Origin: Membranipora membranacea
Taxonomy: Eukaryota; Bryozoa; Gymnolaemata; Cheilostomatida; Membraniporidae
NCBI GenBank assembly: GCA_914767715.1
Contig: OU612067.1
Coordinates: 27,316,162 to 27,380,161 of the forward strand
Reading direction: 5' to 3'
DNA length: 64,000 nucleotides
The first letter of the stretch is position 1; every line of letters begins with the position of its first letter. Positions 36,587-48,428 of this stretch are shown here, one piece after another. Made by a program: the position numbers and the translations under genes. The notes under the pieces are model-generated. The model was not told the origin of the DNA and did not search any database. It worked only from the letters and a program-made list of their open reading frames with translations.

Positions 36587-38462
36587 GTAAGCATTGAGTA
36601 ATTAATACTATATTTTATCTATTTAAATATGTATTTATGTGTACAACTGGCTAATTGATATGATTGCAAAGTTACCAATGATATTATACATTGTGGACTT
36701 ACAAAATCGATATTCATTGATGATTCCCTATTCGTGGCCGGGTCGCTAAATTTCAATCAGTGAATATTTTCATCCTATAGGGTATTGTAGATATGGGTAT
36801 AGGGTGCGAATTGCAAATTCTGAGTACCAGCAGCTGGACTCTAATGGCTCTTTGTGGGTTCTGTTTAATACATAAGGAAGTCGCAGACAGAAGAAAAATC
36901 TTCCACCTTTCCTACCTTAGAAGATTTGAATCAGACGAAGCCGCACTCATGTACATAGGTACAAACTGATTTGATACACAGCTTTTTAAATATCCCTCCA
37001 CCACCACCGTCCTCAGAGGGAACAAACTAGTGTTATAGATATCACCGGTAAAGATAAAATAATCTGATGTGCCATCACTACTACACAGCGGTCAAGGTGA
37101 CTTGCTTATGTTGTATCTACAGTTTATATTTACTTGTGATGGCTGCTGAGATGTTTTTTTTTGTTCACCGCACTAAAATTCCATCAGTTGCCAAGAGCAA
37201 GAACCATGAAGAACAAAGACCAAATGTTCGGAGCTTTTAAGCATTAAGTTGACAAAAATACATTTGAAATCGGACCTTACTCAAGGACCATCAGTGTTTC
37301 CCATCTTTCGTTAACATGCCTGACAGCTGGAAAGATCAGATGCAGCCTATTAGGTAAAATTCTGAGCAAAATCTTGATCTTTGAAAAGTTGACACACCAT
37401 TTTTCATACAAATGTTAAGACCAGAAACATGCTATAGCATATGTTGTTATGGCACACACAATATTTGATGGCACGGTATACTGATCACATTTTATACTTC
37501 ATTGGTACATGTTCTGTAAAATTCACCGGTTTTACCCAGTTGCAGTGGTCATATTTAGAAATGAGAATGTCTTTTCTTTACACATTACATTTGTGTGGAG
37601 ATAGCTCCTTTTCTGACCGGAGAAAAAGTGAATAGCGCAGTGACGTCGCGTCACTGAATTAGAGAAGACACTGAGCCTGTATCAAATAGCCAATAGTTTC
37701 CAGTCTAGAGTATTTATATGTTTATGATCTCCACATACTATGCATGTGTATAAATGCCAGCGTATAAATATTAGACACTATATTATGTTCACAGCCTAGT
37801 CTGAATATGAAGCTGCTGGCGACTTGAGTAGCACCGCAAGATGTAACAAAGATACCAATAAAAAGGATGAATAATTGCTGAAACCATTATGGAAATCTAC
37901 GATCGATAGGCATGCACCCTTTGAATCCTAAATTGAAAATTAGAAACCATCAAACCGGCATATTTCTGGTGTAGCTGAGAAAAAAAGACCATTTATTCCG
38001 TCAAACCCTATAACCCCCTAAATGGAATTCAGAGTACAAAATAGGAACCTTGGGGATAGAGAAACACGCGATGCAAAAGCCAAGTATATACAGGTCAACT
38101 ACAGACAATAAAATATTTTGTAATAAGACAATGGACAAGAGTCTGAGGGTCCCAAACTAGTTAATGGTAAGTTCTGATTTATTTATGATGAACATTCATC
38201 TTTGTGATATGTGAAGTTGTATTATAATCAAATAGTACAAAACAACAAATAGAAATAAGTTGGCATTTTATTTTCAATTTCAACTTAATAAAATTTAATT
38301 TGTTTTCAGATCTATTTAATCAAATGCGATTAGAATAATGTGATGGTGGTGCTGTGGGCTCTCCGGTCAGGCAGAGATATCCTGGGTGCGTGATCTTCTC
38401 AGCAGTTCTGCTCCGCTGATATCACCACCATCTTGTGGACTTTGTTCAGATGATTGATCACC

Positions 38463-38797
38463 TTATGTTTGGTCTTTATCGACCACTCCAGTTGTTGTAA
38501 TACCAGGCTGAGATGGGGTCGGGGTGTCACAGGCTTCTGAATATGAAGGTGGCTTCACATTAGGCAGCGTAGCTGAAACATCAAATGTAAAATCTCTATC
38601 AGCACAATCCTGTTACAATATCTGGAGAGCAATGTACATATGACTATATTCTTGTCTTGTTGCTGCAGGGATTGAAGGTTCAAATCCACATTTCTGCTTT
38701 TTTACGATAAATGCATTCTCATCAGTAATGTTATTTCCTAACCCCTATTTTTTTACAAGCAAGACAATTTCAACGTTTTCACAAACAAAAAAAATAT

Positions 38798-38847
<50 letters not shown>

Positions 38848-38985
38848 GTTAGTTTAGATTAGTTGATTGAGTTACTAGTTCATATCCTTGTTACACTCAA
38901 CACAATGTGATAACTAGGACTTACACCTACTACCAGGTTGTTCAAAACTTCGAACTTGTCCGGTGCTGCTCGTCCTTTTCTTTTT
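38463..38985 (-). CDS. 3' end of an unidentified gene with a PPSY (PY-motif) tail
   Basis: Two exons on the minus strand, 38985-38925 (phase 0 in, phase 1 out, donor GTAAGT) and 38572-38463, give a tail beginning KKKRTSSTG, passing through VKPPSYSEACDTPTPS and ending KDQT. The basic run followed by a Pro/Ser/Thr-rich tail looks like the cytosolic end of a single-pass membrane protein. PPSY is a PPxY motif of the sort bound by WW domains of Nedd4-family ubiquitin ligases. No upstream exon with a membrane segment was recognised. A 71-residue frame at 39071-39286 has an incompatible splice phase. The gene is partial and the function unknown. Confidence 0.4.
38798..38845. repeat. ATCA microsatellite
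   Basis: Twelve or so uninterrupted ATCA tetranucleotides. Confidence 0.95.
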
Positions 38986-39479
38986 CTGCATTGAAAAAGT
39001 GAATAAATATAATGTGTATTGAAATTTAAAAGCTTCGAAATTCCCCTTTTCAATAGCTGAAAGTGAGCTTCTACTGACCGATGAGGCTAAAAGCTACGGA
39101 TGAATGGTGAGTTACCATCTGAGTTTTGATGACCTTAATACACATACCCACATACGATGTGTTTGATTGTTTGGCAGTGGTCGATTGGTACAAGCCGAGT
39201 GGAATGTGAGCGCACAACTCCGAGTAGTAAACAGCAGGCTGGCATGGAGTGCAATTCAGATCCAGCATTGTAGACACTAAACTCATTTTCTACCAAAGAG
39301 GGTTATTTATGACCAACAGCGATATGCTGTAATAGATACAATACTCATGTGAGCACATCAGGGATCAATTCTAGCTGACTTTTTGTCTTTACAAAATTAT
39401 ATGCTCAATGAACCCCAATCCTCTCTAGGCATATCATCCACCAAAGCTTCGAAGTCTCTGGAGCAACCTAGAGTGTCAT

Positions 39480-40090
39480 TTTTTTGGAAAATGCGGAAAA
39501 TATTTGTTTCCTCAAAAATTGATCTCAGTGCATAGAAAATGAACTGTAACCCATTAAGATATCGTCCCCATCTTTTAACGGCCTGAATTTCAGGTTTTTC
39601 TTTTTTGGAAAACGCGGAAAATCGTTTTTCACCTTGAATTTCATGATGATGCTAAAAAAAACTATCGGAAAGACATTGAGGCATCACTACTGTGTCATAT
39701 GAGTGTTTTTGGTAGAAATCAATTGAAAAAAATTTTTTTTTGGAAAATGCGGAAAATATTTTTTTCCTCAAAAATTGATCTCAGTGCATAGAAAATGAAC
39801 TGTAACCCATTAAGATATCATCCCCATCTTTTAACGGCCTGAATTTCAGGTTTCTCTTTTCTGGAAAACGCGGAAAATCGTTTTCCGCGTTTTCGAAAAT
39901 GCGGAAAATCATTTTTCACCTTGAATTTCATGATGATGCTAAAAAAAGCTACCGGAAAGACATTGAGGCATCACTACTGTGTCATATGAGTGTTTTTGGT
40001 AGAAATCAAGTGATAAAAATTAATTTTTTGGGAAATGCGGAAAAATACTTTTTTCCTCAAAAATTGATCTCAACCCATAGAAAATGAACT
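39480..40090. repeat. tandem repeat of 256-288 bp rich in GCGGAAAAT
   Basis: Two full units and a third partial unit begin at about 39486, 39742 and 40030. They share GGAAAATGCGGAAAAT, TTGATCTCAGTGCATAG, TTTTAACGGCCTGAATTTCA and GACATTGAGGCATCACTACT. The second unit is longer by 32 bases, which create a palindrome with 14-bp arms (GAAAACGCGGAAAA) at 39864-39894. No protein is encoded. Confidence 0.88.
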
Positions 40091-41447
40091 ACAACCCCAT
40101 CCCAAGCTTTTAACAGCCTGATATTTGTAAAATCAATCAGCAGATATTATCTTTATCAGACGTTTATGTCAAAAACATAAAACTAAAATAAATGATACAA
40201 TTGGGTTAACAATGAAGAAATGGGACTTGAGCTCTCTTTATCATATTTTCACTGCTGTGCCATGTATGGCAATTTGGCCTTGCACCTCTCCTCTAGCTGC
40301 GATGTCACAAAAGCTGTTGCGAATATAGGCGTCATCACTACTTCTCTCTGACATCTTCTAGTCTCTTCAGTTCAAAATCCTTTGATGAAAAAGAAACGAT
40401 ACAAAAAATGATCCACTAAAAAGTAGGTATAGTGTTAAAAGAGATGCCGTCTCTCATCGATCTTCAAATCAATAAAAACTAGTCGCCACACTGAACAACA
40501 TTATACCCGCTTTTCAGATAGAGAGACGCTTTTACATGCAGCAGTTTGATTGTGTCATGAATCAGTATGGGCAGTACATAATAAATTCATTAACTAAGTC
40601 TCTGTACAAATCATCAGCTACTAAGAGCTTTAAAAGCCACTGCTGTCACATCTGACTTTAATCCCCGGATAGTGAGTGATTAGTGAAGTCTTCACTTTTG
40701 AATGGTTTGCAACTTTTATAAAGTGCTCAAACGCTTCCTGGGTGCATAATAGTGACAACCTGAGCATTGTTTAAACTAATAAGACACGTCATGTGTCTTA
40801 TTCTCTGTTTCAGTATAAAATATTACAAACATGGAGCACAGAGCCTTCAAAAAGCAGGTGGTATAGATTGTATATGGTATGATGTAATGTTATTCACTAC
40901 ACTTGCAGATGATAAAAAATATAGCCTGTGTAGTGATACAATTATCCAAAGGACATGTAGATCCCCATTACAGGGTATTGAATGTGAAATATTCGGTAGG
41001 AAAAAACAATAATATTGAGATCACAGGCTAGTGCAATCCTAAAAATCATGTTTGAAAATAAGGTGGTATATTCATGCAGACATTATATATGATGTGTTGC
41101 CTTGCCACCTCTATATACATATGAACTAAGAATATGGTATTTCCAAGGAAATTTTACATGCTTTGAACGGTGAATGTCTATGGAAGCATGGACTGTTAGA
41201 GAATTTCCTATGGATGTGGCATGATTAAGATAGTTGATAAAAATTGCATGACTCCTAGATATTATTGAGTGATGACAATGAATATTATTTCTCATTTGGA
41301 TTATTAACAGCTCATAACCTCACATAGTTCAACCGATTCTTTTCAGCTTTACTATATTTTATGAAAAATGCGTATATTGTGAGTAGTTTTCCAAGTTTAG
41401 TCAGATTGAAGGGTTATCACTCCATGGTCAGATACCTAAGAGGGATT
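40091..41447. other. gene-free stretch downstream of MED21
   Basis: No exon or clear element recognised. Confidence 0.4.
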
Positions 41448-43646
41448 TCAGGATGGATAGCCATTATTAATACCAGCCACTACATCTAGCTGTGATTCAT
41501 GATTCTCCAGTGCTTGTAGTTTGAGTTGTGTCTGAGCGATATCACTGAGAGCCGTCTGTATCTGATCCAGATGCTGCTCACCGGAGGCTACCACCTGCTC
41601 TAAGTTACGTGCAGACGTGTCGTTCTCACCTTCTAATCGCTGTAAAGCACTCATCTGTCAGGAGATAAATACATTTATTGTGTAAGACAGATGTATTTTG
41701 TAACGTACCAGTGACAAGGAATTAAAATTGGTTTAAATAAATGACTTCTTTTCTAGTGCAACTCAGGATCTATAGCTTCAGCTATATCACAGCATTACAA
41801 ACTCATGGATTATTATATAACAAATTTTTTTTAAGCAGATGAACATGTTAGAGAGGAAAAATTTATAACAACGCACTGCCATGAGAGAGCCTGAATAAGC
41901 GTCTGTTTCATTGAATTTTAATGTCACTCCTTGACTTGACAGTTTGTTCAATGAAAGGTACAAATTTCCTAACTGTCTGAGTAAACTCAGGTGCTGGAAT
42001 GGACTGGTAAAAAGTTAATGTTTCACCTGAAGATCCATAGATGATTCCTCATTAGGCAGGTGGTCTATAAGGTAGTCTATGTCTTTAGCTGTCCTTGCTA
42101 TTAGCTGTGCAAACAATAGTGCAAAATCTGAAAGCAGAGAATGTTGACATCATGGGTTTTCAGTATCAAATAAATAACTTTTCGCAGTGACAAAAAAATG
42201 ATCATTTTGTTGCTCAAAACTCATCAGACCTTTCCATCAAAACCATTTAAAAAAACTGAACAGCTGAGATATCCACATTATGAAAATGACAAAAAATATT
42301 TGGAGCAGTGACAGACTATGCAAATACACTGCTCGACTTCTCTCACTTGACATTACATCTAGCCGCTTTATCGAGTGTAACATTTGCATACCTTCTTGTG
42401 GTTGATTGGTTGGTGAAGCTGAAACTTTATCAAACCCATGAAATGAGCTTGGAATGGCTGTCTGTTGTAAACAACCTATGCTGTTTGTGAAGTGTTCTGC
42501 CATCTACAACAAGGATAACCAAGTCAATAAATAAGTCAAGCAAAGCATACACATAGTTACCTCCAGACCACACAAACAGGTGTAAGACATATTGTTTGCA
42601 CTCCCATCTTTGTGAGGAAGGGCAATTTATATGCCTTAGATCTATCACATTCCAGGATAAGGGGTGTTGTATTTGTTATATTGCTAATTATAGATAAATG
42701 TCTTGTTAGGATTACTAATAATCCCCTTATAATTGGGTACTTATTCGAAGATGAAATGAGTTGATATGGTGGGAACCTGGAGGTAACAAGCAATAATACT
42801 TAGGTAACCTGTCTTGACAAGGTTACTTGGTTTAATGCCAGCGAAGCTTGTCATGACAGACTATAGTACATAGTTTGTTCAGTATCAACCACCACTCCTT
42901 TAACCACCAGTACACATTTTCGTTTTATCAGGTAGATGAATAAGCTCTAATTCCTTATTCTGCCAATGCTCAACGGTTTATTTCAATTGTTTTTTTAATT
43001 TGCAAATATTTGATTTTGATAGCTTTGCTCATTCTAATTTAAAGACCCCCTGAATGTCACAACATCAATAACTAAAATGATATTTCTTTTATTAATTAGT
43101 AAACAAACAAATGATTGATTCTGATAGAATGAAATCTAGTCTTCAAATGTGGATGGATGAAAACACTCAACCCACCCTGTTTATAGGATCAATTTGACAA
43201 TATTTTTCTGCAGCACTCATGTCACCACTCAGTTGCAAACTTTTTTATTGACACTTTTTTTAAAGCAGATGATTGCGCAAGAGTGTCAAATTGATCCTAT
43301 AAACAGGGTGGGTTGAGTGTTTTCATCCATCCACAATTGAAGACTAGGTTTCATTCTATCAGAATCAATCATTTGTTTGTGAAAATATGCCACTGACTGA
43401 TGGAATTTGAGAGCAGTTTGAATTTTCATTTTAGCCAAATATCTCATTACCTTGGAGAGAGAAAAGGCTTTGACCACTGGGGCACTCTACCACTGGACTT
43501 GTACTAACTACAGAAGGCCTGTGGTCATATGCTATGATTATGACATTATTTTTTTTTTTAATAATAATAATTGTTTAAATTAAAAACTGCTAGTAATTTC
43601 TCACCTGGTTTACTGCATCTTGCAGTTGTGTTAGTCTGTCAGCCAT
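41448..43646 (-). CDS. MED21: Mediator complex subunit 21
   Basis: Four exons on the minus strand, 43646-43605, 42503-42392, 42127-42027 and 41654-41448, encode 153 residues (human MED21 has 144). The start [14 protein letters not shown] is nearly the same as the human N-terminus. Next come [12 protein letters not shown], then [22 protein letters not shown] and a helical C-terminal half with [22 protein letters not shown]21 forms a long coiled-coil dimer with MED7 at the hinge of the Mediator middle module, which links transcription factors to RNA polymerase II. All splice phases agree. Exons 2 and 4 begin with ATG directly after AG, but they are internal. Intron 1 carries a MITE-like hairpin (43103-43380). 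The gene diverges from RPLP2 about 0.9 kb away. Confidence 0.93.
43103..43380. mobile_element. hairpin MITE-like element in MED21 intron 1
   Basis: Arms 43103-43199 and 43284-43380 (97 bp each) are reverse complements with about two mismatches, separated by 84 bases. Homology stops abruptly on both sides. No target duplication or transposase is visible. Confidence 0.85.
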
Positions 43647-44543
43647 TATTTCAGAAGTTCAATCCTATCTTACTTCCTCAAAGGCCAATAGTGGTATTTA
43701 GCAATAACTTCTAATGCTAAGTGGCCACAGTAGAGCAAGGAGTCCCTCTAACTCCTGGAGTAAAGAAAACTGATGTGAGCTTACTTTCTCTTGTGAAAAA
43801 ACTTTGGCATTTAATTCACCTTTGTTTAACCTTGTTAATTAACCTCAATAAAATGAAGTAACTTTTATAGAAATTTTTAACCATATTAAGAAGACTTCTT
43901 AACTGCATAATTTAATTTTCAAACAAATATCTAACTCAAGGTTTAAATTATGATGACAAGCAAGGGCTCTTAGATTAAAAGCATAGATTTCACTGATCAA
44001 TTTTCTCTTTGTTAACTTGTTTGCAATCCCTATCTCTTCCTTTCAAGAAAATTGGAAATCATAGATAGTTTGCTGAAATCGTTTCGTGTCTAAACTAGGA
44101 CTTAAAAGTGAGTAGAAGTACCCCATATAAACCCATTGAATGTAACTGAGGTGACTACGGGTTGGTGGCAGTGTTCAGGAGTACAATAAAAGTCTAGTGG
44201 CATAATTTTCTATCTGTACAATGTCATTTTCAAACACTGTGACTGTTAGTGTTTGAATGTTCATCATCATGGGGGAGGGGAACGTAGTTAAAAAAGATAT
44301 GCTTTTGCAAACAATGCTGTGCAAGCTGTCACTAACTGAGGCTCATTATTTTAATATGTAGGCCTTATTGACAAGGTTCTTTTCAGAATTGGCAGGGATT
44401 GTTGGTTGCTGAAGGTCAATTGCTGGACACTCACTCAGCCAGCAGAGAGTAAAATAAGAAATATAAGCTTGCCCATACTTATTGATGGTTTGTTGACTAA
44501 CGATAGGAATTACATTTGTACACATTAAATTTATTTCTTACAG
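43647..44543. promoter_or_regulatory. divergent MED21/RPLP2 upstream region
   Basis: MED21 (-) and RPLP2 (+) are transcribed away from each other from this 0.9-kb interval. The RPLP2 ATG directly follows a CAG acceptor at 44541-44543, so a non-coding first exon must lie upstream. A pyrimidine-rich tract near 44029-44044 (CCCTATCTCTTCCTTTC) could be a 5'-TOP start of that exon. This is a guess. Confidence 0.4.
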
Positions 44544-45360
44544 ATGCGTTACGTATCGGCATACTTGCTTGCTGTCCTCGGTGGTAATGCGAAGCCAACA
44601 GCCGCTGACCTGAAGAGCATCCTCGACAGTGTTGGTATTGAGGTCGACAATGACCTTGCCGGTAAAGTTGTGAACAACTTGAAGGGCAAGAACCTTGAGG
44701 AGCTCATGGCTGAAGGTTGGTTTCTTGTATTGTCAAAACTATTGTGTACTTATGGCGGCTAATCTCCTTTCATGGCTTATACCCTATCTATTCACACATC
44801 AAATCAATGATTGAGATATATAGGGGACTAACCAACGGTCAATATAATACAAATGGCTTGATGTAATAATAATGTGTTCCGACTTAAAACTGATCCTCTA
44901 CATTGAGATTAACCATTTTAAGGTATTAAAAAGAGGGCCTGTGTAGCTTTATCATACTTCTCAATAACACGTAGTATTTTAGATGATTTGACTGGATTCA
45001 TAATGAGAAGTACCGACCTCAATGCGAGCCTAGGTGATAGTTTGATACTATAGTATACATTGTAGAGAAGACAACTTCCATGTCAGCGCTGGTATATTGT
45101 TTCTCTCTCTCCTACCGTTACTTTTGACTGTGTGGTCAGAGAAACCACGGATCTATGCTATGAGGATGTATGTAAACTTGATTATTCCATCATTTTTAGG
45201 TATGACCAAGCTGGCCTCCATGCCATCAGGTGGTGGCGGTGGTGGTGCTGGAGGCGCCGCTGCTGCTGGTGGAGCAGCTGAAGAGGAGAAGAAGGAAGAG
45301 AAGAAGGTCGAGAGTGAATCTGAGTCCGATGACGACATGGGATTCGACCTCTTCGGCTAA
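44544..45360 (+). CDS. RPLP2: 60S acidic ribosomal protein P2
   Basis: Coding exons 44544-44715 and 45200-45360 join to 110 residues (human 115). The N-terminal helical dimerisation domain starts [20 protein letters not shown] and contains [16 protein letters not shown] Gly/Ala hinge, a charged EEEKKEEKK stretch and the invariant C-terminal [11 protein letters not shown] peptide follow. P2 pairs with P1 on P0 to form the ribosomal stalk that recruits elongation factors and activates their GTPase. ATG immediately after a splice acceptor implies a 5' UTR intron, usual for this gene. The internal donor G|GTTGGT is atypical but the frame is right. AATAAA lies at 45418-45423. Confidence 0.97.
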
Positions 45361-46070
45361 TTCGACTCCCGTTTATACTACCACTCATTGTTTGATGTAC
45401 CATTAATGACAGCAAGCAATAAAATGAAAAACTAAGTCTCTTCCAGCGTTGTTGTTCTGTCAAATTGGACTGTTTTAAATGGTAATTTTGGTATTTGTAA
45501 TATACTAAACCAATCCTTGGCCAATCTAGTCGTTCAACTGAGATTATTATATTCAGATGGTTGCTAGTCCTAAATAAGGCAACAGTGTGTTCATAAATTG
45601 GCGTAAATATTTGGGAATGAATAACAAATGAAGCACCGACCCTTCTGATAAATGCAAATGTGCCACATCAATAAGAGTAAATTGGGATGAATGCTAATGG
45701 GAAAGGCAAAAGTCTAGATTTGCAAATGCGAATTGAATGCTGTGAAGTCTGCTTGTTACAAATGCAAAGCGAATGCTGTTTTTATGCCATGCGCAAATGC
45801 AAGTCCTGACAAGCTTGTCAAGACAGGGTAGCTTAAACCTTGTTACCTGGCCAACAACAGTGATGTAATATCATTGAAAATTCTGTCATGGTGTTATATA
45901 ACACAAAGGAGGATTGATGATCTTTGGACCCGATTTTGAGGTAATTAGACGAGAAAATATATGTACAAACTGTTTTGGCACCATAAAATACCCATGGAAA
46001 TAAAAGAGCTCAATAATAGAGTGGCAGTCTTGAATCGAGTGGTGTAGGTTGAAAGTTGTGGAAAATACAT
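45361..46070. other. intergenic region downstream of RPLP2
   Basis: RPLP2 3' UTR with AATAAA at 45418-45423, then AT-rich sequence with loosely repeated AAATGC words near 45650-45800. No gene seen. Confidence 0.4.
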
Positions 46071-46184
46071 GTACTAGTAGTCTAAGTGCTCAGACTCCAG
46101 GGAGTTACTTGCGCAAGTTATCAAAGTTTGCGCAAGTAACTCCCTGCGCCTTAGAGTCTGAGCACTTAGACTAATGTACTAGTA
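46071..46184. mobile_element. small hairpin element flanked by direct repeats
   Basis: Terminal arms GTCTAAGTGCTCAGACTC (46080-46097) and its complement (46154-46171) enclose a second pair, GGGAGTTACTTGCGCAA (46100-46116) and its complement (46128-46144), so the whole forms a long hairpin with a short loop. TA lies directly at both outer ends, and ATGTACTAGTA occurs on both sides (46071-46081 and about 46174-46184). It looks like a tiny non-autonomous element, perhaps with Tc1/mariner-type TA targeting. Confidence 0.65.
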
Positions 46185-47060
46185 AAATGTTGAGCGATCT
46201 GCTGAAAGCGCACTAATCGATATGAATACAAATCTGTTGGCAGACTATAAAATTGCGTCACTGATTCAGACATGGCCCAAACTCCAAGCCCACTATACCA
46301 AGTTGGATCAAGTTTGCCTGCATTTGGAATTACTTTTCCCCACTTGGGGAATCAAACCCTGATACAGGCAAACTGATTTTTAACTTGGTCTGCAACTAGG
46401 CATACAATTTCTTAAAAATTCCTCTTACGGACTATACAAAGGGGTCTGAAATGATAATGATTATCCCCTCTGTTAATCATCACCTCACTTTTGGCCTTCG
46501 AATATACCAAAATTTCAAAATATCATTGATTATTGTTTGTTCTCTGAAAAGCTCTACAGTTGTGGAGAAAAGAATAACCGCCCCTGCTCTAATGCAATCC
46601 AGAATCTCATATTTTGCACTGTTGTCAGATTTTTTGAACAGCCATGACATGACAACCAGGTTACATTTACCAGGGCTATAGTTAAGATTGGTTCGGAAAA
46701 ATGTCAAACTGAGAAGGGAGGATTGCTGCAGCGGCCTCACGCTACGCAACATTAATTTCCTGAGTACTGGATTGAACATGTTAGAGAAAGGAATGTCCGC
46801 ATTCCCCAAGGAGAAGGGATTAAAATTAGAACAGATAAGCCTAATCATCCACCTTATTTTCCATTTCAGAAGGGAGGAATCGTGGAACGGTTCCCCTCTC
46901 TGGAAGAGCTTGTTCATACGAAAGGGCGCAACTAATATTGTGTTGGCTATATACTATTTGCGCTAGATTGGTAAGAAATAGAAAGCCTCTCAGGATTGAT
47001 CCCCTTTGCCCTATGCCAGAGAGAGTTTTGAGCACAAACACATAAACATTATTAATAATT
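46185..47060. other. region with unidentified open frames
   Basis: A 145-residue minus-strand frame at 46480-46917 has no recognisable family motif. A LINE fragment lies just downstream, so this may be older mobile DNA. Confidence 0.3.
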
Positions 47061-47069
47061 ATTCATATG

Positions 47070-47205
47070 ATTATGTCCCCATACCAGCAGGATGGTATCC
47101 CACCCTCCCCGATACCAGTATGTAACGCAAAGTCTCATCAAAAGAGCTTCTTCATAGCTACAGCTAAGGACTGGAACGGCCTCCCAGTCGGCAGTCCCCT
47201 ATCAC
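47070..47205 (+). mobile_element. LINE reverse-transcriptase C-terminal fragment
   Basis: The plus strand encodes a run containing CNAKSHQKSFFIATAKDWNGLP. The pattern of a basic stretch, SFF, then xxWNxLP is typical of the last about 60 residues of CR1/Jockey-type LINE ORF2 proteins. No RT core or endonuclease is found upstream, so it is a truncated copy, in the opposite orientation to the intact LINE in this window. Confidence 0.5.
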
Positions 47206-48428
47206 ATGCTCCCCCAATGGCTGGCTAGGTCCCGCACAATTGGTAAACCACCTAAACCTCCTATCGACAAACGGTTTTGCCAGCATCTTCATCTATGAAG
47301 TTGGCGATTATCCATGAAGTATAAGCAGGGACTCACTGGTATTAGTAGTACATAACTAAGAGTTTTTCCCACTTGCAATGAAAGAGTGCAACTCTTAACT
47401 ATTGTGCTCTATTAGTCTGAGGATTACTGTACATTGTGAATGTACTAGCATACCGATCTCATTTATGTTCAGTATAATGATGTAATGGATCGGGTTATTT
47501 GAGGACCATAATTTCAGAGCTATGTCAAGGTCACTATGTTTAAAAAAAGTTTCTTGTTTTCAAAATCTAGTAGCACATTTTTCACAGCAGGGAGAATTCT
47601 CCCTGTTCACAGTCACAAAGTAATCCAGATATTTTACCATCTGGTACAATGAATATGTTTTGGTTTGCATAGATAGTACACTCAACTGTTTCATTGACAT
47701 TGCATAACTAACCTGAAAACACAGTCACACCTAGGACAATTTTGGTGGTGGTCTAACTAATCACCAGAGTCCAGAGTTAGGGCACTGCTGACTCGACTCA
47801 GAGAGACGAGAGAGAGTCAGTAAAGTAAAGTTACTCATAGGACTATTACTGGTGGGAGGAGGACTGCAGGAGCAGTGGATAAAATTTTTATTATGATACC
47901 TGTCCCTTGTTGCACCAATGAACTAAAGGTTTAGTTCATTGGTTGCACTTTTAATGGGTGGTCACTTCAAAAGACTCTCCTTGCTGCCATTGGGGATTGG
48001 CCAGTTCTCAGTCTCACTCTGACCCTCCCTAATTGTCAATTATTTATATATGTATATTTGTCATTCTTTCCAATGTATCTGTTGATTGTGTTGATTTTGG
48101 CTCTGATGGGCACTGTCACTGTGATAGATTTTTGTAGTTAGTTGTCTGTAAATTTCTAATAACTTTCAGATAAGTTGAACTAAATATCAGCTAGAATTCC
48201 AATCCGACGGGTGGGCAGGAGATCATAATAACACTATTGATTTGAATGAAGAAGTTGATATAATGTAATTTGCTGAATTGCTAGGGATAGATGCTGGTTT
48301 AGCCACTCTCTTCTGTAAATCATTGCATCACATCTCAAACGCTTGTAAACTTGAGTGTTGTGGGTGTTATTATTTCTATTATGACAAGGTCTTGTATATT
48401 TGTATTTTTACAGTATTGGTTGTTGCAG
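47206..48428. other. upstream region of the zinc-finger gene
   Basis: No exon identified, although a 5' UTR exon of the next gene may lie here. 47915-47942 is a compact palindrome with 13-bp arms CCAATGAACTAAA around a 2-base loop. Confidence 0.4.

Larger units (their letters stand above)
34958..37745. mobile_element. decayed DNA transposon with long diverged inverted repeats
   Basis: About 550 bases at 34958-35500 match the reverse complement of about 37190-37745 with many substitutions and small gaps. Shared anchors include AAACATATAAATACTCTA at the outer ends, TGATCACATTTTATAC, and CTCAAGGACCATCAGT with GGAAAGATCAGATGCAG further in. The spacer of about 1.7 kb holds a possible transposase remnant at 36287-36586 on the minus strand and three copies of a 20-bp motif. 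No target duplication was identified. The interpretation as an old transposon is an inference. Confidence 0.55.

Noticed and set aside
39071-39286. 71-residue frame as the first exon of the PPSY gene
   Set aside because: Its possible donors are phase 1, and the next exon read in that phase meets a stop.
39480-40090. CRISPR-like array
   Set aside because: Units are about 270 bp with no spacers, in a eukaryotic genome; this is an ordinary tandem repeat.
46480-46917. 145-residue minus-strand open frame as a gene
   Set aside because: No recognisable domain, and it lies next to a LINE fragment; not enough to call a gene.
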